Part shown: positions 57,401-64,000 of the stretch, in pieces
How positions within the stretch are numbered: the first letter of the stretch is position 1
Layout: the number at the start of each line of letters is the position of its first letter
Assembly: GCA_902728285.1 (NCBI GenBank)
Contig: CACVBU010000971.1
Coordinates: 1,009,614-1,073,613, forward strand
Direction: 5' to 3'
Length of the DNA: 64,000 bases
Source of the DNA: Clytia hemisphaerica
Lineage: Eukaryota > Cnidaria > Hydrozoa > Leptothecata > Clytiidae
Translations under genes and position numbers: made by a program
Notes under the pieces: generated by a model
What the model saw: only the letters and a program-made list of their open reading frames with translations
The model's database searches: none
What the model was told of the DNA's origin: nothing

Positions 57401-60400
57401 GGGTTTTAAGGGTGTTAGTACCCACTGGAGAAGTTAAATTTTGCTTCATACCTGGTTTAACGAATCTTGCGGAAGCTCTATGAAATAAAAAAAGAAAATA
57501 ATCTTTAAAAAGTGTCAAAGTGACATCAAGCAGTACGAAATACAAAACAGTTCGATGACTTTTCAAAGTTAAATTATGAAAATTATAAGGTTTAAAGGTG
57601 GCAAATTGATGAAGATTGCATCAAGATTGGCCTTCGATTTCCAAATTATCAGTGGACAATCTAAAATTTTTCGTCTGAGAGGGAAAATTGATTTTACACA
57701 CCAAATTAAAGTCTGTCCAGATATAATTGGCAGTGGAAACAAGAATGCCTGTAACTTTTAATAGTGAAATAAAATTCCAAAATTTTTTTTTGCTTGTTTT
57801 AGAGAATCAAAAGCGCTATATTTGAATGTATTTTTGGTTGGAAAATTCGCGATTTTTAGCGGTTAAATTTGCGATTGTAAAAATTGAGCTTTTTTTCTAC
57901 TTATGCTTTAACGTTCATTTTTACAGCAGTGGTAGTTCAACCTTAGGTCAAGAAATTTGTGAAATTTCAAGGCAAACAGAAAAGTCTTTCGGAAGATATG
58001 GGACCCGAAATACCCCTTGGTAGCACTTTTCTGTGAAATATCAAATCTCCAACTTATTACTAAAAACGGGGGTTATGTTATCTTTTTTGAACAGTGCAAT
58101 TAAAAGTTGGAAAATGTGAAGTGTTGGTGCATTGGTATTACTGGTATCATTGATTATTTCGAAACGAGGTGAAATCACAGTATAATTGTTTTTATTGAAA
58201 ATATAAGCATGAACTTATATTGCCTTTATTATTCTTAAGTCATTAAAAACTTTGCTAATTCCCAAAACACTAAACACAGTTTGGCTATGAGGTCATTAAA
58301 GAGATCGTAAAATGTGTTACAGTATGATCGAAAAACTGTTTTATCAATCATATCACTACCCCCGTTTTTAGTAATAGGTTGGAGATTTGATATTTCACAG
58401 AAAAGTGCTACCAAGGGGTATTTCGGGTCCCATATCTTCCAAAGGACTTTTCTGTTTGCCTTGAAATTTCACAACCTTCTTAACCTAAGGTTGAACTACC
58501 ATTGATGTAAAAATGAACGTTATAGCATGAGTAGAAAAATAGCTCAATTTTTACAATCGAAAATTTAACCGCTAAAAATCGCGAATTTTCCAACCAAAAA
58601 TACATTCAAATATAGCGCTTTTGATTCTCTAAAACAAGCAAAAAAAGTTTTTGGAATTTTATTTCACTATTAAAAGTTACAGGCTTTCTTGCTTCCACTG
58701 CCAATTATATCTGGACAGACTTTAGGACATTTTCTTAGAATTTTGATGAATTATGCAGAATTTTGAGACGAAAAAGCCTCTTTTTTATACTCCGTCTGAG
58801 ATGGAAGGACTTTTAACACTGAATTGTGGACAAAAGAACTACCTGAAAAATGAGAGAGTGAGTTTTTCAGCAGGAACGTACTCTTCTACTCGAACATGTT
58901 CTCCCCATCGCTCATTGATCAAACGTTTGCTCTACAAGAAAAAAAATATAAGCCATTGTATGAGTCTCAGCATTTATATAGATCCTAACCTTACACACAA
59001 TAAATTGCAAAATATTTCATAAAACAGGGAAAGTGACAAAACTTACCTGAGTATGGAGTACTTCCAAATGGAGTGATAAACAGAAATTATCTGTAATAGT
59101 GTTGGATAGAGTTAAGGACAAAATTGATGATCAAATACAGGAGTTTTACAAGCGTAATGTTTGACTTTGACTTTGAAGGCCCTCAAGCAACAAAAAGAAA
59201 AGCCTTAAGATTTGGTCAGTATTTAGAATGATGGATTGCATCGAGCGCTTTCTTTGTTTTTGCGCTGCATATTTTTCGAAATTTGGAGATAAGGGTTGTA
59301 CTTTCGATCTGGTGTTTTTGTCTAAACCACCCGGGACATGTATTTTAGATAGGATATGATTGGCATCATTTCCCATCCAGGAGTTTCAAATCTAGCTCCT
59401 TCGAGGCTTTGAAACCAATGGTTTTATCATAGTGAAAAGATACGAAGTGTGTTGTAAAGTTCAGCTAGAGAATCTTCTTGAACCATCAACCTTGATTGAA
59501 CAATTTGATGGATGAAATGAACCTAACAGAAAGAAGGTTCAGCAAAAAGTGTACATACAGGGCTTTGTTACAAAAAAAACATTTTATTTTTGAAAATAAA
59601 TCTCCTGGTAGATTTCGGCTATTTATATAATATATGAAATTGATATACAAGTTCTAGATATTATTGTGTACATGTCCTTTGGGGGAAAGAATTCTGTCAA
59701 CTGAAAGAATCAAGAATCAAGCAAAAAAATGAAATAATTGTGTGGTTTTTCGAATTTGATGCTATGCCTTTCATTTTACGAATGATTGATCTGATTCTTA
59801 GAAGTGCGCAAGACAATTCATTCAGATTACAAAATTGGTTCATCGGACTCACTTGCATTCCATGCACTAATGACCTTCCATCTAGAATGACAAGATTTAA
59901 AACATTTTAATACATTGGAAAGTTTATGGAAGATAAATGTTCTATTGTTTTTTCTTGAATGTCATACTTCACTTCAGATGTTCTATTGAAATCACGTTAA
60001 AGCCCTTTCAAAATTAAATCAGCTTTTTCGATAGAACAATATACCTTATTGGAACTAATTTTTGCGGGAATTAATTTTAGCGTTTTTCGGGTTTTTCGTC
60101 AAAATCACGAAAATTTGAGTTAAAAACCGCGAAACACAATTTTTTCCAATTTGGCGACCCCAATTTAATTTGTTGTTCGACGGGCAGAGCATTAGCAAAA
60201 TATGGGTCCGTTGGTCGGTAAAATAAAAATAAATTTTTCATTTATCAGGGTTGGTAAAGTACCGAGAATGTTTTCAAAAAATATCTGGATCAAAAATTCA
60301 CTTTTTTTATCTTTGATGACGATCAATAATAAAATCTTAGTGTATGGAATGCTTGATTTTCTAAATTTTTTAATTTTGTGAATTAATTTTCAGCTTTATT

Positions 60401-63400
60401 CAAATTTGATTCTTACAAATAAGTACTGTGAAAAATATATTATAGTGGAAATTCAATATTATTATTATTTTGACTTTAGCAAAATAGGGTCGGTCGGGCC
60501 CGTAGAACAACAAATTAAATTGGTCTCGCCTTATCGAAAAATTTGAAAAATCCCTAGGAAAATGAAAGAAATTTGTACAAAAAAGGTCAAAACCGTGAAA
60601 ATTACAGAATGAAAAAAACCGCAAAAATTAAAACCCACGAAATGCAATCTTTTGGATATTTTTTTCAACTGCGAAAATTAGTTCCCGCAAAAATTAGTCC
60701 CAATAAGGTATAATATAACTTCGATCTACCCTTAATCACAATCACAAGATTGGCAAAGAAAACAAACTGATTCTAAAACAAACCTCCTGTTTCATAATCT
60801 TCCATCAAGAAGTCAATGTGGAGCAACCTCCATGGAATGTCTGCACCGTCACCTGGTAGCATCAACACAGCCTGAAAGTGCAAATAATTATATGAAAAGT
60901 AGTGACTTTAATGGACCTACCTGGTTAAGCAACAGAAATTATAAAATTAAAAATCAGAATAGTATCACAGCCTCTTTTGTGTAAAGTAAAATTGTTAAGC
61001 TTGTTGACTGACCTCGAACTCATGTTCAACTCTAAGGACAAGTTTACCATCTCCTAAAAATAGAGAAAATACAGATAATTTAGAGCAAAACCTTTGGAAG
61101 ATTGACTTCTCACCAATTTTATGTACGCTACATGTTATTCAAAGTTATCCCTGGGAACTCTAGTAAATAATCTCGTTGTAAATAATCTACACTAAAGAGC
61201 TTTTTGATAATTTTTGTTTTGATTACATCATTGAAGTTAGACTAGGAGCATTTGACAGTAAAAACATGAAAAATCCAAACGATAAAAAAGCTACTCGAGT
61301 TGAAAAATATTCTGAAAAATGAGAAGTAAAACCATTCCCATATCGTCGCAGTAAAATAAGAGTGCTTTATGTCCAAAATCACTGTTTTGCAGAAATCGAG
61401 TTTAAAGTTTTCATTACTTGCTTGAGCCTAATGACGAAGACTTATTGTAAAATTTTCAAGTGTTTTCACTAATTCTGCCTTTTTGGTAGTTGTGTATCAC
61501 ATTTTTGAAAAAAAAAATCAATGAGTGCGCCATTGAGTGTACCATAATGGCGCGCATTTGTCAACAGAAATGGACATAAGGCATTTTTCTTCTATAAATT
61601 TCACTGGAAAATGGACTTAAGTATAAATTGCTTAATAAAAGTGATGAAAACAATCCCACAATTTCAATTAAGAAACTGATAAACAAAAAGCAGGTAGGTA
61701 TAATAAGTTTCTAGTCGTTTTATATCAAGAATCTATTCTTAATCTATCAATTCATAACATTTAAATTAGCTTAAGTCCACTTTATTCTAGCACATGTAAA
61801 AGTAAAAAGCCTTATGTCCAAATTTGGACAGCTTTCTCCCAAATGAGATAAAATCCAAGAAATCTAAAGTCACCATTCAAAAGAGCACAGCCTTGTGTCC
61901 CAAAAAATGTAAAAAAAAATTTTTCAAAAAATGGACATAAGGCACTCTTATTCTACTGCGACGATATCTGCTATTTATACCTTTCAAAAGCAACTGATTC
62001 TGTAAAATAGCCCACCAAAGAAAAAACTAAAATTGAGTCCAGTTTATATAAAAGCTTTAAGTTGACCCGAGTCCAGAGACTAGAGCCAGACTAACCAATC
62101 ACCTACCAATTTTGATACTGTTGAATTCAGGAGGAATTTTACTTGTCACCAATCGGTGTTGAATGACTTCATTGAGGTTTTTCAATGTTTGAGCTTTCTG
62201 TGTTGCTGATATTGGCTCTTCAGGGACAATTTTCTGAAAATATTAAAAATTGGACACATAGGATCGTCAAGTCTTATTTTTAAATATGGTGCTAAAGTTA
62301 TTTCATAATTGGAATGGATCCTAGGAATCAGAACTTAGTTCGATTTTGTAATGAATTCCTGTTGGCCAGACCCAAAGTTCTTTGCGATCTTAAACCTACA
62401 CAAATTCATTATTCGATTACTAAAAATCCACATTTATTTTCTAATTCGTAAACTCTAACGAAAATAACTTAATTTATCATTTTACTTTCAACTCTTCTTG
62501 TCACGTTAGTGGGTTGTCTAGAAATATATGTCATGAACTAAATTGTAATTGATTTTACCCGTATGCATTTCGGCAATCTATTGAAAGTGCCAGTGGTAAG
62601 AACATCAACTGCTGTTGGTAATGAAAAGTTTGGAAGTCTGAAAAAAATTAATCAAAACAAAATTTCGAGCTAGTGGTTGCGTACAGGCAAAAGTTCAGTT
62701 TGTATCTTGCTCTAGAGAAACTGAGACCTTACCCCAAGATATACATGGGTGAGTTATGTAATGTATATTCAATATTCTGGGGGCATGGAGGACGGTTTAA
62801 AATATGTGAAAGAGTGTGTTTTTAAGTTTATGTTCAAACTAGCTTCCTAGTTTGGTAAAGTGACAAAAACATTTAAAAATCGAAGTATTGCTGTTTCAAA
62901 ATCAAGGACAGTAAAATCACAGATTTGGTGTGCTGATTAGTTTGCCAAGATCCAAGAGAGAGGAAGTTAATGTCCTTGTCATTTAAAACACAAACTGGTT
63001 ATTCAAAATTCTAGGAGGACACAATAATCACGAAAAATTATGTCACAGCAAGTTAGAGTAATGACGAGTAGATAAGTAGGAAAAAAATGAGTTTATATCC
63101 TCTATAGGAGAATTGCCTTTAACATTTGACAATATCTAATTCGATCAGACTGAGAGTGGTTATTATACAAGGATTTTGACAAAACTATTTTTCTAAGGTT
63201 TTTTGCTAAAGAAAAAAGAGTAAATCATACACTATCTGGTTTTAATCCTTCAACAATCTTGAATAAAATTTACGAATCAAAAAAAAATTGGGATCTGTAT
63301 TCATACCTTGCATTGACAAGGTCTCCTCTTGATAAATGGAACAATGTATCTGCTGTATGGATGTAGAATTCGTTCTGCTGTAACAAGCCCATTGACATAG

Positions 63401-63773
63401 CCTAGTAGGGAAAAGGCAAAAATATTTTGTTTCACTTCACTCCCTATTACACAGCTAGAATAGTTTTTAGAATTGGTAATTGAAATAACAGTGTTCTTTT
63501 TACTTTAGAAATAATAAAAATGGACTTCACACAAATTAGCCCAAATAAGACTTAATTAAGAGATGGAAATTTTGACTACTAGAAGGATTAGGAATGGAAA
63601 TACAGAAAGGTCTATGATTATGAACTTTTTCTGAAATATTAAGGGGAATAAAATTTGTTTCCCAAACCTGGAACTTGTCCACTCGGTCTTCTCCAGCAGC
63701 CCATTTTACAAGTGCTAATATACGAATGAACTGTTGACGAGCTTTTGTTGCAAATTTGATGATTTCAATCTTC
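41992..63773 (-). CDS. MED14: Mediator complex subunit 14 (MED14), 31 exons, 5' end outside window
   Basis: Thirty-one exons with agreeing phases encode about 1320 residues; animal MED14 has about 1450, so only the N-terminal 80-100 residues lie beyond the right edge. MED14 is the backbone that joins head, middle and tail of the Mediator complex and lets activators reach RNA polymerase II in the nucleus. Recognition rests on colinear family motifs: [80 protein letters not shown], a Pro/Ser-rich linker ([16 protein letters not shown]), [29 protein letters not shown] and [15 protein letters not shown]. All borders read are GT-AG. Exons are 26-385 bp and introns mostly 200-1500 bp. The four blocks are given separately. 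The host introns carry many inserted repeats. Confidence 0.97.
42621..42716. repeat. Short inverted-repeat element (GAGGACGGTAAA ends)
   Basis: GAGGACGGTAAAG at the left, TTTACCGTCGTCCTC at the right, with GCGATTTGGAATAAACCGCA inside. A diverged copy is at 10809-10907 in the Ig/FN3 gene. Confidence 0.7.
45748..47867 (-). CDS. MED14: MED14 exon block 3: Pro/Ser-rich linker
   Basis: Exons 47768-47867, 47051-47162 and 45748-45859. The protein is rich in Pro, Ser and Gly ([36 protein letters not shown]), as in other MED14 proteins, but shorter (about 100 residues against about 200 in vertebrates). Expected to be disordered and joining the central part to the tail module. Confidence 0.88.
46140..46700. 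repeat. Dispersed repeat with CGAACGGA microsatellite
   Basis: Two similar subunits (about 46140-46320 and 46330-46600) share GGGAATTTCCCCAAAATACG-like and TTTTGCATCATTGTG phrases, followed by a (CGAA)n tract. Relatives: 48870-49100, 50560-50640 and the array in intron 2 of lectin gene A. Confidence 0.7.
47243..47425. mobile_element. Intact 183-bp MITE with TA duplications
   Basis: CAGTGGAACCTCTAATTAGC at the left, its inverse TAATTAGAGGTTTTACTG at the right, TA on both sides, and GTGTCCGC phrases inside. Mariner/pogo-like ends. Intron of MED14. Confidence 0.85.
48114..57477 (-). CDS. MED14: MED14 exon block 2: central region
   Basis: Exons: 57452-57477 (26 nt), 56480-56851, 55310-55388, 54751-54910, 54084-54359, 53542-53730, 52484-52868, 51967-52061, 50812-50958, 50051-50125, 49119-49242, 48114-48180. 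Matches the family's repeat domains: CLSIEKIF, the KHPDYFL/KYYLVQ pair, a basic nuclear-signal-like stretch (RAEKRKRLE), RIPFIELC and [10 protein letters not shown] to [11 protein letters not shown]. The acidic GDDDDGKSD insert in the 372-bp exon replaces a different linker in vertebrates. Confidence 0.93.
49351..49500. repeat. 150-bp inverted-repeat element
   Basis: TCATGATATGCACCATTGCA at the left and its exact reverse complement at the right end. Parts recur near 47690 and 41700. Intron of MED14. Confidence 0.8.
52964..53177. mobile_element. MITE with GTGGACGAAC ends (copy 1)
   Basis: Left CAGTGGGGTGGACGAAC, right GTTCGTCCACCCCCTG, TA on both sides. Phrases TTTCCAGGGGGTAA repeat inside. 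Intron of MED14. Confidence 0.85.
55804..56028. mobile_element. MITE with GTGGACGAAC ends (copy 2)
   Basis: Left CAGGGGGTAGACGAAC, right GTTCGTCCACCCCCTG, TA flanks; related to copy 1 but in inverted orientation inside. Intron of MED14. Confidence 0.85.
57708..58723. repeat. 1-kb foldback with arms of about 365 bp in a MED14 intron
   Basis: Left arm 57708-58070 and right arm 58356-58723 are inverted copies with few mismatches (outer edge AAAGTCTGTCCAGATATAAT, inner edge TATTACTAAAAACGGGGG). About 285 bp of unlike sequence lies between. No coding content. In the pre-mRNA it would make a long, nearly perfect RNA hairpin. Confidence 0.92.
58843..63773 (-). CDS. MED14: MED14 exon block 1: N-terminal conserved region
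   Basis: Exons: 63668-63773, 63307-63401, 62559-62637, 62107-62233, 61013-61053, 60784-60871, 59853-59881, 59444-59522, 59047-59090, 58843-58931. They cover the Pfam MED14 region that docks on the Mediator middle and head: RKIEII through the DVLTTG and DIPWRLL motifs to [14 protein letters not shown]. The exon at 59853-59881 is only 29 nt ([10 protein letters not shown]) yet fits phase and family alignment. No exon was found in 63774-64000. Confidence 0.95.
60044..60708. mobile_element. 665-bp inverted-repeat element with TA duplications
   Basis: CCTTATTGGAACTAATTTTT at the left and AAAAATTAGTCCCAATAAGG at the right, TA outside both. The inner part is also imperfectly inverted (GACCCCAATTTAATTTGTTG against CAACAAATTAAATTGGTCTC). 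MED14 intron. Confidence 0.88.
61343..61964. mobile_element. 620-bp inverted-repeat element
   Basis: TCGTCGCAGTAAAATAAGAG at the left and CTCTTATTCTACTGCGACGA at the right, both bordered by TA. The phrase TTATGTCCA and its inverse recur inside at four or more places. MED14 intron. Confidence 0.85.
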
Positions 63774-64000
63774 CTAAACAAGATTTATGAAAATAATTTA
63801 GAGAAAACCACTTCAAGTTTGTTGTTGCTTAAAAAGAAACTTGTGGAAGACAAATTTAAACGCACTTATAACATTCATATGCAACCCACATCCACCTGTC
63901 CTTTGGGTCGAATTCAATAAATAATACCTCAATAGAGTTAGGATAGTTATATACTTTCCAAATCTGTGAAGAAAACTCCAACCACTTTCTTTGATGAAAA
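63774..64000. other. Right edge: MED14 intron
   Basis: No exon recognised; the missing N-terminal MED14 exons must lie further right. Confidence 0.6.

Noticed and set aside
57576..58505. Frames in the MED14 foldback
   Set aside because: They are mirror-image translations of the two arms and lack similarity to any protein.
1..64000. CRISPR arrays, bacterial operons or contamination
   Set aside because: No regularly spaced repeats of that type; introns, poly(A) signals and animal gene families run through the whole window.

Overview
The window is a piece of an animal nuclear genome, probably a non-vertebrate metazoan; I cannot name the phylum. The evidence is many short GT-AG exons in AT-rich DNA, animal gene families (MED14, a class II PAQR receptor, secreted C-type lectins, an Ig/FN3 protein) and a dense load of short transposons in introns and spacers. 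Exon edges were read by eye and may be off by one or two bases.

Layout. 1-2779: spacer with small palindromes and a microsatellite. 2780-3793 (+): PAQR/mPR-type 7-TM receptor in one exon. 4695-13424 (-): the 3' eight exons of a modular Ig-like/FN3 gene, all in symmetric phase 1; its first exon was not found. 14464-20921: an LTR retroelement of 6.46 kb with about 98% identical LTRs, a Lys-type primer site and a 4-bp target duplication. It has no gag or pol but carries a frame-broken envelope-like gene and two downstream accessory reading frames. It sits inside an older inverted-repeat element (14314-21202). 20926-26080: spacer of degenerate repeats.

26175-39735: two convergent paralogous genes for secreted proteins with two C-type lectin domains each (A on +, B on -). 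Their shared 3' part (last exon of A, spacer, last exon of B) is present twice, at 30068-31707 and 34022-35664. Between the copies lies a truncated Polinton/Maverick fragment (two reading frames, the second the N-terminal part of its PolB). Gene B has AT instead of GT at one splice donor.

36866-38108: a non-autonomous element with TA duplications. 41992-63773 (-): 31 exons of MED14, the Mediator backbone subunit, complete except for the N-terminus, which lies beyond the right edge. Its introns hold several TA-flanked inverted-repeat elements and a foldback of about 1 kb; a tRNA-type SINE lies just 3' of its stop codon.

The genes do not form one pathway: MED14 and PAQR are housekeeping or signalling genes, while the Ig/FN3 and lectin genes are secreted or surface recognition proteins in a fast-changing, repeat-rich stretch. 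The most unusual items are the gag-pol-less, envelope-bearing LTR element and the rearranged lectin locus.
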